From: Photobacterium aphoticum
GTDB lineage: Bacteria; Pseudomonadota; Gammaproteobacteria; Enterobacterales; Vibrionaceae
Direction of reading: 5' to 3'
Assembly (NCBI RefSeq): GCF_001029435.1
Contig: NZ_LDOV01000010.1
Span: forward strand, 248,001 to 312,000
Length of the DNA stretch: 64,000 nucleotides
Position numbers and translations under genes: made by a program. How positions within the stretch are numbered: position 1 is the stretch's first letter; every line of letters starts with the position of its first letter. This document shows positions 52,179 through 60,887 of the stretch, one piece after another. The notes beneath the pieces were generated by a model that had not been told where the DNA came from, ran no database searches, and was given only the letters and a program-made list of their open reading frames with translations.

Positions 52179-52203
52179 AAAAAGCCCTGAGTAGGGCTTT
52201 TTA
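52179..52203 (-). terminator. Terminator of ABC-class ATPase gene
   Basis: Perfect 10-bp stem AAAAAGCCCT/AGGGCTTTTT with 4-base loop and T-rich 3' side, 24 bases beyond the stop of the gene to the right on the minus strand. Confidence 0.85.
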
Positions 52204-52226
52204 TTATGTGTGTTGTTTATCGCGAC

Positions 52227-53873
52227 TTATTCGAACTCAGCTTTACGCATGCGGTTCAAAACGGCCATGACTTCGATCACACGAGGTTTCGCCAAATCAC
52301 CGTATTGTGGCATTGAGCGGAACCAATGTTCGTTCAGCATTTGACTGAACACTTTAGCGGGCTGTTTTTCCCAACCTTTGCCTTGTGCAATCTGGAACCA
52401 CAACCAACCAATGGTATGTAGCTGGCTGGCATCTGCAACTTGCTCAAGCGCTTGCAAATTAATGTAGTCACGCGCAAAACGCATGTAAGTCTTATCACGC
52501 ACCTGAATACGGAATTTACCTTCTTCAAGCTGCGTTTTCAGGCCAGCACGGTTCAGTTTACGCGTACGTGGACGGCTGATTTCTGTTGTGCCTTCCAACT
52601 GACGGCGAGTAGGGTGAGAGGCCACCACTTCTTTCGCTTTTTCTGTCACATCCAGCGTCTGGTAGTTCTGCATCTGGATAACGGTATCGGCCACATCCAG
52701 GTAGTCACCTGAACCGCCCATCACCAACAGGATAGACAGGTCTAACTGATCGCGCAGTAGCGAGATACGGTCAACCAGCGGAGTGATTGGCTCGTCGGCT
52801 TTCGAGATCAGCGTTTGCATACGCTCATCACGGATCATGAAGTTAGACGCAGAGGTATCTTCATCAATCAGCAGTGATTGTGCACCTGACTCGATCGACT
52901 CTTGCAGCCAAGCGGCTTGTGATGTCGAACCTGACGCATTTTGCGTTGAGAACATGGTGGTATCTTTGCCCATTGGCAAATTGCTGATGTATGGCGAAAG
53001 GTCGACATTGTGTACGCAGCGACCATCTTCTGCACGGATCTTAGAGGCCGTTTCGTCGGTCACGATGTACTCACGACCATCGCCCGGGATGTGGTCGTAG
53101 ACAGAGTTCTCGATCGCGTTTAACAGCGTCGATTTACCGTGGAAGCCACCACCAACGATCATGGTGATACCTTTTGGAATACCCATACCGCGTACTTTAC
53201 CGCGATGAGGCGCATCCAGTTCAATCGCCAGACTCTCTGGGCTGGTGAACGGAATCGCGTCCGCCATTGGCAGATCACTATCACCGGACAAACGTGGCAA
53301 GATGCTGCCGTCTGCAACGAACGCCATCAGGCCTTTTTCAGACAATTGGCGACGCAGTGCAACCTGATCTTCTACGGTTTCACAATGGCGCTTCAATTCT
53401 TCCATCGGCAATTCACGGGCAATCGTGGCGCGACGGATAATTTTTGGCATGGTGAAGGTCAGCAGGTTTGCGGTTTTCTTCGCAATAATGCTGCGGCCGT
53501 CAGCCGGCAGGTTGACACGAAAACGCAGTTCAATCGCATCCTCGTCGAAAACAACGGCAGTACGGTCAATGACAGCCTGACCCGGACGATCAATTTCGAT
53601 GTCGTTAATTTGCTGAGTCAGATCCGCAAAGTGGCGGGCAATGAAATCACGCGCCGCGCGCTGATAGTCTAGCGATTGCTCTTTTAGCCAGGCCAGATCG
53701 GTCAGAGACCATTTACGGCGGGCACGTACACGCGAGGCAGGCGCAGCCGGATCGGTTTGGGTGATATCGATGAAAAAATCGAAGTCAACGAAATGGTATT
53801 CACCACGTAAGCTTGAGTAGCTACGGTAATTGTGACGGTCAATTTTATGTAATTTTGCTTCGAGTAATTGCAT
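52227..53873 (-). CDS. ABC-class ATPase domain protein (PF09818-type)
   Basis: 548 residues, soluble. The P-loop is GGGFHGKSTLLNAIENSVYDH (about 243-263), followed by GDGREYIVTDETASKIRAEDGR, then the strongly conserved FSTQNASGSTSQAAWLQESIESGAQSLLIDEDTSASNFMIRD (signature and Walker B), and LLVMGGSGDYLDVADTVIQMQNY. This is the pattern of the predicted ATPases of the ABC class, of unknown function, found in many bacteria. No transport partner is nearby, so a cytoplasmic role is likely. Confidence 0.85.
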   Translation of the reverse strand: MQLLEAKLHKIDRHNYRSYSSLRGEYHFVDFDFFIDITQTDPAAPASRVRARRKWSLTDLAWLKEQSLDYQRAARDFIARHFADLTQQINDIEIDRPGQAVIDRTAVVFDEDAIELRFRVNLPADGRSIIAKKTANLLTFTMPKIIRRATIARELPMEELKRHCETVEDQVALRRQLSEKGLMAFVADGSILPRLSGDSDLPMADAIPFTSPESLAIELDAPHRGKVRGMGIPKGITMIVGGGFHGKSTLLNAIENSVYDHIPGDGREYIVTDETASKIRAEDGRCVHNVDLSPYISNLPMGKDTTMFSTQNASGSTSQAAWLQESIESGAQSLLIDEDTSASNFMIRDERMQTLISKADEPITPLVDRISLLRDQLDLSILLVMGGSGDYLDVADTVIQMQNYQTLDVTEKAKEVVASHPTRRQLEGTTEISRPRTRKLNRAGLKTQLEEGKFRIQVRDKTYMRFARDYINLQALEQVADASQLHTIGWLWFQIAQGKGWEKQPAKVFSQMLNEHWFRSMPQYGDLAKPRVIEVMAVLNRMRKAEFE

Positions 53874-54126
53874 GTCGCCTCGATACCTTCGTTAGAAATT
53901 CCGGGGGCGGGATTCTACACTAAACCGCCTATCTAAGGATATAGACTTTCACCTTAATAGGCCGATTTCATTGGATTTAGGGTGGCATTTCCGCCAATTC
54001 ACGATTGTGGCTTTGATTGTCATCGAAACTTAACGGACATCACATGACTTTCTACCAAGGTCTAATGGTGATGCGTTGGGTAAATGACGTAGCATTCAGT
54101 GTAGACGACAAGAGAAGGATGCAGTC

Positions 54127-54366
54127 ATGTTAGAGATCACCCTGAATATCGCTGAGTATGTCTTTCTACTGGCTGGCGTGGGCATGTTAATGGCAGGTAT
54201 TGCCCAATACGGTCGCCGTACACAGGATTGGGGTGGGGTAGTCAGAATGTTTTACCGCCGCATTGATATGACCGTCGATGAATTTAAGTGGTATCGCATT
54301 GGCGTGGCCTGCGTTGTGGTGGCGGTGATTCTTCGCATTGTGAACTTTACGTTTTGGCCGCTATAG
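54127..54366 (+). CDS. Small two-TM membrane protein
   Basis: 79 residues, ATG 54127 with GAAGGA about 9 bases upstream. Two hydrophobic segments (about 9-28 and 58-78) flank a basic, Arg/Tyr/Trp-rich loop (QYGRRTQDWGGVVRMFYRRID). No family is recognised. Small membrane proteins of this kind are easy to miss; the good ribosome binding site and protein-like composition support it. Confidence 0.6.
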   Translation: MLEITLNIAEYVFLLAGVGMLMAGIAQYGRRTQDWGGVVRMFYRRIDMTVDEFKWYRIGVACVVVAVILRIVNFTFWPL

Positions 54367-54600
54367 CACTAAAACAAATAACGCTTTAACAAAGCCCTTG
54401 TATGTACGTCCTTAACGTCACCTTCTTTACATATGGATCATGCACGTCAATTGGCAATTAAAAACGAATAACGAAAATAAGAACAAAGTAGACAAAATAA
54501 GAAAGAGGCAGAGCGCGTCTCTGACACACTTTTCGATATTTTAGTAGTAAGCGAAATACAACTGTAATACACACACAAAGACATGCAGCAATACCTAAGC

Positions 54601-54634
54601 AAAAGGCACGCTATCGACTGACAGCGTGCCTTTT
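54601..54634. terminator. Terminator of PepSY-response regulator-kinase operon
   Basis: Perfect 12-bp stem AAAAGGCACGCT/AGCGTGCCTTTT with a 10-base loop; T runs on both strands. It lies 24 bases beyond the histidine kinase stop. Confidence 0.85.
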
Positions 54635-54657
54635 TATTTGTGTTGTATCTTGCTCAA

Positions 54658-55998
54658 CTATTGGCGCGGTTTGGGTAGCAATAATTCCACTTTCAGGCCC
54701 CCTAAGCTGCTGCGACTGAGGGTGAGTTTGCCGCGATAGCTGTGGGTCAGTTCATGAACGATATTAAGCCCCAACCCTGTCCCCGGCGTGGTTTCGTCAA
54801 GGCGAACACCGCGTTTGAGGACACTTTCATAGCCGTCATCATCAATCCCCGGGCCATCATCTTCCACAATGATGCATAACGTCTGCGCATTTTCATCGCG
54901 ATGATGAACACGGATCAGCCCATGTGCCCATTTATAGCCGTTTTCAATCACGTTACCGATGATTTCATCCAAGTCCCGCTTTTCAACGGCCACCATGAGT
55001 TCGCTGTCTAATTCATTCACCAGAACGACGCCTCGGTGGGCATAGACTTTATCCATCGCCATGGAAATCGCATCCACCCGAGGAGAAGGCGCGGTTTTCG
55101 CGGCTAAGATATTCGCGGCTCCCGCCATACGTGCCCGTCCCAAATGGTAATCAATATGCTGCTGCAGTTGCTGTAATGATGGCGACAGTTTTCGACGTTC
55201 ATCGATAGGCAAGTTTGCCACTTCATTGTTGAGCACCGCAATCGGGGTTTTCAGGGCATGTGATAAGTTACCGGCATGCTGACGAGCTCGCTCAAGTAAT
55301 TCCTGATAATGGAAGAGCAGGGCATTTAAGTCATCCACCACCGGACGGATTTCAGCCGGATACGTACCCGTAAGTTCAGAGAGTTCCCCATCACGCACGA
55401 GCTTGAGCTTCTTTTGCAAGCCTTTGAGTGGCAGCAATGACCAAGAGACCTGTAACCAAATCAGCAGTAATGTCCCGCCCGCAGACATCGCCAAAATAAA
55501 CCATAAACTGTGGGTCAGTTTCTGTAAGGTTTCCAGTAAGCGATCCTGATTAGCGGCAATCACCAATTCAATCGGTTCATCGGCTTCGGGCAAACGAAAC
55601 TGGCGTTCTACCACCAACAATGATTGCTTATTCGGGCCTTTAAAGCCTTTCTTGGTATTCCCTGTGATGCGTGTGTCCCACAGAGAGCGCGAACGTAACT
55701 CGGTCTCATGGTTTTTCATCGTCCAGTACAGACCACTGTAGGGCTGCTGGAAACGCGGGTTAGAGAGAGGGCTTGGCGTTAGCAGTTGGCCGCTGCTGTT
55801 CACTTCGGTCAGCGCGGTTAACTCATCAAGATACAAGTAAAGTTGCTGCTTTTCTTGTTCTACCAGATAGCTTTTGATGAACGAGGGAACCAGGTAGCCC
55901 GCCGCCAGGGTCGTCCCTAAAAGCCAAACAGCCGCAGCAATAAGCAGGCGGCTGCGAAGGCTTGGCAAGGCAGGGCGCGAAGACGCGTTAATTGCCAT
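54658..55998 (-). CDS. Sensor histidine kinase, PhoQ/QseC-like
   Basis: 446 residues. An N-terminal membrane helix (about 16-38) and a second (about 168-190) enclose a ~130-residue periplasmic sensor domain; a HAMP-like segment follows. The H box is NLSHALKTPIAVLNNEV, the N box is EIIGNVIENGYKWA, and the ATP lid shows EDDGPGID and GTGLGLNIV. It overlaps the response regulator gene by 11 bases. It would phosphorylate that regulator in response to an envelope signal. In Vibrio the nearest kind known is CarRS/VprAB, which controls lipid A glycine modification; this is only a suggestion. Confidence 0.9.
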   Translation of the reverse strand: MAINASSRPALPSLRSRLLIAAAVWLLGTTLAAGYLVPSFIKSYLVEQEKQQLYLYLDELTALTEVNSSGQLLTPSPLSNPRFQQPYSGLYWTMKNHETELRSRSLWDTRITGNTKKGFKGPNKQSLLVVERQFRLPEADEPIELVIAANQDRLLETLQKLTHSLWFILAMSAGGTLLLIWLQVSWSLLPLKGLQKKLKLVRDGELSELTGTYPAEIRPVVDDLNALLFHYQELLERARQHAGNLSHALKTPIAVLNNEVANLPIDERRKLSPSLQQLQQHIDYHLGRARMAGAANILAAKTAPSPRVDAISMAMDKVYAHRGVVLVNELDSELMVAVEKRDLDEIIGNVIENGYKWAHGLIRVHHRDENAQTLCIIVEDDGPGIDDDGYESVLKRGVRLDETTPGTGLGLNIVHELTHSYRGKLTLSRSSLGGLKVELLLPKPRQ

Positions 55999-56647
55999 TG
56001 ATACGGTATCCCAACCCTCGAACGGTTTGAATCACATCGCTACCAATTTTGCGGCGAATTCGGCCGATGAAGACTTCAATGGTGTTGGAGTCACGGTCAA
56101 AGTCTTGCTTATAAATGTGCTCGACCAATTCGGTACGGGAAATCACTTTGCCGATGTTGTGCATCATGTATGACAGCACTTTAAACTCCAGCGCGGTCAG
56201 GTCGACATTTTCCCCTTGGTAGGTCACTTTAGAGCTGCGGGTATCCAGACTTAAGCCGCTGGCTTGGATCACCGGAGAGGTGTTACCTGTCGAGCGGCGA
56301 ACCTGTGCACGCAGGCGAGCCACCAATTCAACCATCTGGAAAGGCTTGGTCAGATAATCATCCGCACCCGCGTTTAGGCCTTCAACGCGCTGGGTTAACT
56401 CGTTTCGTGCACTCAAAATAATGACCGGGCAGGTGACGTTTTCATCACGAATACCTTTTAGCACGGTGAGGCCATCCAGTTTAGGCAGGCCCAGATCGAG
56501 AATGATCGCATCCCAAGGTTCAGAGGTGGCACGATACAAGGCATCAATCCCGTCACAAGACAGTTCTGCAACCCATCCATTGTTTTCCAATCCGGCGACA
56601 ATCTGTTCACCCAGTACGATTTCGTCTTCTACGACAAGTACTTTCAT
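55988..56647 (-). CDS. OmpR-family response regulator
   Basis: 219 residues. The receiver domain has Glu7-Asp8, phospho-acceptor Asp51 (in AIILDLGLPKLDG) and YLTKPF with the conserved Lys. The C-terminal winged-helix DNA-binding domain ends with RTELVEHIYKQDFDRDSNTIEVFIGRIRRKIG. It overlaps both neighbours (4 bases with the PepSY gene and 11 with the kinase), so the three are one operon. Targets are not visible here. Confidence 0.92.
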   Translation of the reverse strand: MKVLVVEDEIVLGEQIVAGLENNGWVAELSCDGIDALYRATSEPWDAIILDLGLPKLDGLTVLKGIRDENVTCPVIILSARNELTQRVEGLNAGADDYLTKPFQMVELVARLRAQVRRSTGNTSPVIQASGLSLDTRSSKVTYQGENVDLTALEFKVLSYMMHNIGKVISRTELVEHIYKQDFDRDSNTIEVFIGRIRRKIGSDVIQTVRGLGYRINGN

Positions 56648-56994
56648 TGCGATACCTTGATGATATTTTCTAGCCCACGGCCTTTGATTTCGAGAATAGT
56701 GAGGGTTTTGGCTTCATATTCCACACGAACGATGTTGTTGTTTGGGTCGATTAACTTGAGCTCGTAAATCCACACATCGTCGTCTTCTTCAAGTTCTACC
56801 TTGATGATCCGTCCATGGAGTTGTTTGCTGACCACAGCCTGAAGCGCAGAATAGGGCTGAATAAGCCCCTGCTGGACAGCCAACATAACGTCATCATGAT
56901 CTTCATCGATTTCCAGTTGCACATTGGCAAAGGCCTGAGGAAGCACGCAGAAGAGCATGATAAATGCGGTTAAAAAAGTGCTTTTTATATTCAT
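56644..56994 (-). CDS. PepSY-domain exported protein, first gene of two-component operon
   Basis: 116 residues with signal peptide MNIKSTFLTAFIMLFCVLPQAFA|NV. The mature part is a PepSY domain: DVMLAVQQGLIQPYSALQAVVSKQLHGRIIKVELEEDDDVWIYELKLIDPNNNIVRVEYEAKTL. It is very acidic in places (DEDHDD, EEDDD). Its stop overlaps the regulator start (ATGA). Encoded with a kinase, it may sit in the periplasm and modulate the sensor, as proposed for PepSY proteins near PhoPQ-like systems. Confidence 0.82.
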   Translation of the reverse strand: MNIKSTFLTAFIMLFCVLPQAFANVQLEIDEDHDDVMLAVQQGLIQPYSALQAVVSKQLHGRIIKVELEEDDDVWIYELKLIDPNNNIVRVEYEAKTLTILEIKGRGLENIIKVSQ

Positions 56995-57195
56995 AGTGTT
57001 AAGTGTAACGCCGCGAATGTGAACCGGAAATGAATAACGTAATCATGATGGTTGAATGAAGAAAATAGCATCATTTTTTATGCTTGATGCGCTATCCAGA
57101 ATAGTGGAAATAGCGGCGGAAATGAAACCCTGCGAGTCAGGTGTTTTAAGAACTGTTTTAGAGTTCACAGAACCGCCGAGCTTTTCATTTTGAAA

Positions 57196-58110
57196 TTAGC
57201 TGTCCGGACTATGGCGAGGACGAATATAACGGGCAAAACGCGGTTTACCGCTTTGCGTGTATCCGTTGAAACGGTACTGAATAATGCTGCCAACAGCGGG
57301 TGGGTTGGCTCTGTCATAGTCCCGAAAACCACTGCCAATTTTAAAGCGAATATTATCCGCTGTGACGACCCACACGGCACCCATCAAACCAGCGTATTTC
57401 CCTTTTCCGGGTTCGTACCCCGTCACAATGGCTTCATCATCTTGGTAGGATTTCACTTTTAGTACGCCTGCGCTGCGCCCATTGAAATACGGATTGTCTT
57501 TTCGGTGCAGCATGATCCCTTCACCCCCGTTACGCTCAATGTTTTTCAGCCAGGTTTCGAGCGTGTCAGCATCCGTGAGTGTGCGTTGCTCAATAAGTTT
57601 TACGACAGCAGGGTCAACGTGTTGAGTGATGTGTTTCAGTACGGCTAATCGTTGTGAAAAGGTACCCGCCGCTGAAGGGGCATCAAATAACATAAAACGC
57701 ACGTTACGCCATTGTGTCTCGTTAGGGGTGTCATCCAAGACAATGTGGCTCAAATGCTGAAATTGTCCTCGGCCAAGCCAGAGCTCACCTTCAACCGTGA
57801 CGTGGCAGGGAAGCGAGGCGGTGAACCATGCCGGCGGATAAAGCGGATTACCTTGACGGGTAATAAGTCTGTCACCCGTCCAAATAGCCCGAATACCGTC
57901 AAGTTTTTCGCTGGCGAAATACGCATCGAGGTCGCTGTCTTGCTCAGTTTGCCAGTGTTCAATTTGAATGGATGTAGCTTTCATGACAGCAGTCGGCGTG
58001 TGTGCCGGGTCAAATTGCGTCGAGGCATGGCCAGAAAAAGGACTGAGCGCCCAACTGACAGTGGCTGCAATCAGAGAAACGCGGTGGGATGTGATAAACG
58101 ATGTCGTCAT
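57196..58110 (-). CDS. Exported ATP-dependent DNA ligase (LigE type)
   Basis: 304 residues with a likely signal peptide at the N-terminus (MTTSFITSHRVSLIAATVSWALSPFSGHA). The adenylation motif EKLDGIRA (68-75, Lys69) and motif III-like TVEGELWLGRGQFQ, motif IV NGGEGIMLHRKD, motif V VLKVKSYQDDEA, and an OB-fold end (IRFKIGSGFRD) are all present. It is the minimal ligase group found in Vibrio, Haemophilus and Neisseria, thought to work in the periplasm, perhaps on incoming DNA during natural transformation. It is monocistronic. Confidence 0.88.
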   Translation of the reverse strand: MTTSFITSHRVSLIAATVSWALSPFSGHASTQFDPAHTPTAVMKATSIQIEHWQTEQDSDLDAYFASEKLDGIRAIWTGDRLITRQGNPLYPPAWFTASLPCHVTVEGELWLGRGQFQHLSHIVLDDTPNETQWRNVRFMLFDAPSAAGTFSQRLAVLKHITQHVDPAVVKLIEQRTLTDADTLETWLKNIERNGGEGIMLHRKDNPYFNGRSAGVLKVKSYQDDEAIVTGYEPGKGKYAGLMGAVWVVTADNIRFKIGSGFRDYDRANPPAVGSIIQYRFNGYTQSGKPRFARYIRPRHSPDS

Positions 58111-58469
58111 AACCGAACCTCAAACACAGTAGCAATAAAAGACAGTAGTAAGTAATCGTCCGTGCGCTTTGCCACCGTAAGATGTGTGGCTGAGTCAGCG
58201 CCGATATTGTCAGACCCTACTGCGCAGTGCGAAGGTGAGTAAAAACACGATAATTGGTGACGCATGCAGTTTGTGATGCGTTGTGGTTTATGCTGTGTGG
58301 GAATGCGTAGCGAGAGGGATATTGTGTGATCTTATGCGTATTTTGCGCTGGGTGAGCATTGGGTGGCGTGTCGAAAAAGCCAGAATTAAGCAGGATTCAG
58401 ACTTTGAAATGACGGGCATGCATAGGATAAAATCCTGTTTCCTCACAACCAATGAATAAAAGTTAGAAA
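58111..58469. other. Intergenic between ligase and EIIC permease
   Basis: About 360 bases between divergent genes. The hairpin ACGCAT/ATGCGT lies near 58260-58282. The promoters of both genes should be here. No supported frame is present. Confidence 0.35.
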
Positions 58470-59531
58470 ATGCAGTCACAACATGTATCAGGGACAGAAT
58501 CCGGTTTTGTCGCGTTTCTAAAGCGTAAAAATGTCACCTTGTCACCGAAGGTGTATTTCATCCAAGCCATGAGTTATATGGCACTCGGCCTATTTTCCTC
58601 GTTATTGATTGGCTCCATCCTCAATACTGTGGGGGTGAAGTTCGATATTCCGTTGTTTACTGAAACCTTGTGGCCGCTGGCGAAAGACATGACCGGCCCC
58701 GCCATTGCAGTGGCAGTGGCCTATGCGTTGCAAGCACCGGCGTTGGTGATGTTTTCCGTTACCACAGTAGGGGCAGCAGGTGCGGCATTAGGTGGCCCGG
58801 TGGGGGCCTTTGTTGCTGCGCTTATCGCGACCGAGTGTGGCAAGCTGGTGGCTAATGAAACCAAAGTGGATATTTTGGTGACACCTGCTGTGACGATCAT
58901 TATTGGTGTGGCGGTCGGCACGTTTATCGGTCCCTATATTGGCAATGCCATGACATCACTGGGTGATGTGATCATGTATGCTACCCAACTGCATCCGTTC
59001 TTGATGGGGATGATGGTGGCAGTATTGATGGGTATGGCGCTGACATTACCGATCAGTAGTGCGGCCATTGCCATTATGCTGAGTTTAAATGGGTTAGCGG
59101 CGGGTGCTGCAACAGTGGGCTGTTGCGTACAAATGGTGGGTTTTGCAGTGATGAGTTTTCGTGAAAACCGCTGGGCGGGCTTAGTCGCACAGGGACTGGG
59201 CACGTCGATGCTGCAAATGCCAAATATCATTAAAAATCGCAAGATCTGGCTGCCAACCATTTTGACCTCTGCCATTTTAGGGCCGGTATCAACGCTGATT
59301 TTTGCAATGGAAAATACCCCTCTCGGTGCAGGTATGGGCACCTCGGGCTTTGTCGGACAGATCCAAACCGTGATGGCGCTGGATGCGGCAGGATGGTCAA
59401 GTTCAGCGACCTACAGTGCCATTTTGCTGATGCATTTTGTGCTGCCTGCCGTACTCACACTGTTTTTTGCTGAAGTCATGCGAAAAATGGGGTGGATTAA
59501 GCCGGGTGACTTAGCACTTCATCTGTCTTGA
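58470..59531 (+). CDS. PTS EIIC-type (PfoR-like) membrane permease
   Basis: 353 residues with about nine or ten membrane segments and many small glycine/alanine residues. It matches the PTS_EIIC_2/PfoR group: GPVGAFVAALIATECGKLVANETKVDILVTPAVTIIIGVAVGTFIGPYIGN, then LPISSAAIAIMLSLNGLAAGAATVGCCVQMVGFAVMS. It lacks EIIA/EIIB domains and no PTS partner is nearby, so its substrate and energy source are unknown. It is transcribed alone, divergent from the ligase gene. Confidence 0.8.
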   Translation: MQSQHVSGTESGFVAFLKRKNVTLSPKVYFIQAMSYMALGLFSSLLIGSILNTVGVKFDIPLFTETLWPLAKDMTGPAIAVAVAYALQAPALVMFSVTTVGAAGAALGGPVGAFVAALIATECGKLVANETKVDILVTPAVTIIIGVAVGTFIGPYIGNAMTSLGDVIMYATQLHPFLMGMMVAVLMGMALTLPISSAAIAIMLSLNGLAAGAATVGCCVQMVGFAVMSFRENRWAGLVAQGLGTSMLQMPNIIKNRKIWLPTILTSAILGPVSTLIFAMENTPLGAGMGTSGFVGQIQTVMALDAAGWSSSATYSAILLMHFVLPAVLTLFFAEVMRKMGWIKPGDLALHLS

Positions 59532-59706
59532 GTACGAGGTATTGCGCCGTTAATGCGTGAAAAAGATCACGTGAACCATGAAGTTATGCAACCGTTCCTA
59601 CTGTTTGCCTAACAAATTTGATATAACACCGACTTCGCTTGTTTATCCCTCTCGGAGGGTATTACGTAGGGTAAGGATGCATCTATTCTTACAGTACGGG
59701 TATGCT

Positions 59707-60396
59707 ATGGATATGAATATGACATCTTGGAAAGTTTCATTAGTTGCGGGTATTGCATTAGGCGCCGTTGTTGCTTCTGCCGGCTGGTATTTTGGTGCGC
59801 AGCGTCCCAGTGATGAAGCCATGGCAATGCTGGCAAAAGAGACCGAGGTTTTGTCGGCACATAATGCATCGTGGGAATCTAAATTTCAGCAACTGGATCA
59901 AGCCGCTGGTGCTGAAATCACCCGCCTGCGTGAGGAGATTGAGCAAAATAAACTTGCGTCTGAAGAGGCATTAGCGGCGCAAAAAGCGGACTATGAGAAA
60001 CAGTTAGCGAGCATGAAGACAGAACAAAAGTCGATGATTGTGACGCAGAAAAAACTGGATACGCAAGTCGTGAAGCTGACCAGCACGGCTGAGAAACAAA
60101 AAGTGGTGTTGGACAATTCCAAAGCTTTATACCAGCAGCAGTTACGCTTGCAAAAACAAGTGAGTCAAGCAGAAGCAGATGTCAACAAAGCCAAGCGTAC
60201 CGCGAAGGAATTTAAGCAGCCTTGCGATGAATTCAAGTCTGGCACGAGTTGGAACTGGGTGTCGCAGGCAGACTGCGATAAGTATGAAGATAAGTTAAAA
60301 GCGGTGGATGAATCTGAAGCGCAATTGGCTGCGCTGCAGGAAGAACTGGAAGCCTTGAATCAAAAGATTGATATTGAGATCCCACGCCCACAATAA
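59707..60396 (+). CDS. Membrane-anchored coiled-coil protein
   Basis: 229 residues from ATG 59707 (MDMNMTSWKVSL); ATGs 6 and 12 bases later are alternatives and earlier sequence is not coding. One N-terminal membrane anchor (about 8-28) is followed by a long coiled coil (about 40-225), broken in the middle by a small Cys-containing segment (QPCDEFKSGTSWNWVSQADCDKYED) where two cysteines could form a disulfide. This suggests that the soluble part is periplasmic. No family is recognised. A terminator follows. Confidence 0.65.
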   Translation: MDMNMTSWKVSLVAGIALGAVVASAGWYFGAQRPSDEAMAMLAKETEVLSAHNASWESKFQQLDQAAGAEITRLREEIEQNKLASEEALAAQKADYEKQLASMKTEQKSMIVTQKKLDTQVVKLTSTAEKQKVVLDNSKALYQQQLRLQKQVSQAEADVNKAKRTAKEFKQPCDEFKSGTSWNWVSQADCDKYEDKLKAVDESEAQLAALQEELEALNQKIDIEIPRPQ

Positions 60397-60474
60397 GGCC
60401 TACGCGAAACGTGGAATGCGAAAGAGCACTGGTAAATAAGTGCTTGCATCATTCATCACGGTATTAACATCGAT

Positions 60475-60501
60475 AGACGAGGTTACGGCCTCGTCTTTTT
60501 T
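60475..60501 (+). terminator. Terminator of coiled-coil protein gene
   Basis: Perfect 8-bp stem AGACGAGG/CCTCGTCT with 6-base loop and a TTTTTT run. Confidence 0.85.
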
Positions 60502-60548
60502 ATGCCTGTAGACTAAACAGAACTAAAAAAGGCGCGATAAGGAAAATT

Positions 60549-60869
60549 ATGATTAAGAACTTGTTTGCAAACATTCCCGGCACACTGCCCGAAGAGTTGA
60601 TGGAAGATTTGGTGAGCACGTCGCAAATGCGCATTGAGCGCATTGTGTCAAAAGGCCACACCACGCCGACAGATCAATGGTACGACCAAGAAGAACATGA
60701 GTGGGTGATGGTAGTGAAAGGACAGGGGCGGATTTTGTTTGAAGAAGGCATGCGCGAGGTGACATTGAATGAAGGGGATCATATCAATATTCCAGCGCAT
60801 CAACGCCATCAGGTGTTTTGGACCGCGCCAGATACGGAAACGATCTGGCTGGCGGTCTTTTATCGGTAA
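60549..60869 (+). CDS. Cupin-domain protein
   Basis: 106 residues, a single cupin barrel. The conserved motifs are STPTDQWYDQEEHEWVMVVKGQGRILFEEG (metal-ligand region with Gln/Glu/His) and LNEGDHINIPAHQRHQVFWT (last His ligands). ATG 60549 has AAGGA about 6 bases upstream. Cupins of this size are seen in sugar, amino-acid or unknown metabolism. It converges with the FAD oxidoreductase gene just after its stop. Confidence 0.8.
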   Translation: MIKNLFANIPGTLPEELMEDLVSTSQMRIERIVSKGHTTPTDQWYDQEEHEWVMVVKGQGRILFEEGMREVTLNEGDHINIPAHQRHQVFWTAPDTETIWLAVFYR

Positions 60870-60887
60870 GAATGGAAGTCAGCGCCG

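Noticed and set aside
53139-53672. 177-codon frame antisense to the ABC-class ATPase gene
   Set aside because: Mirror of a long conserved gene; no own signals.
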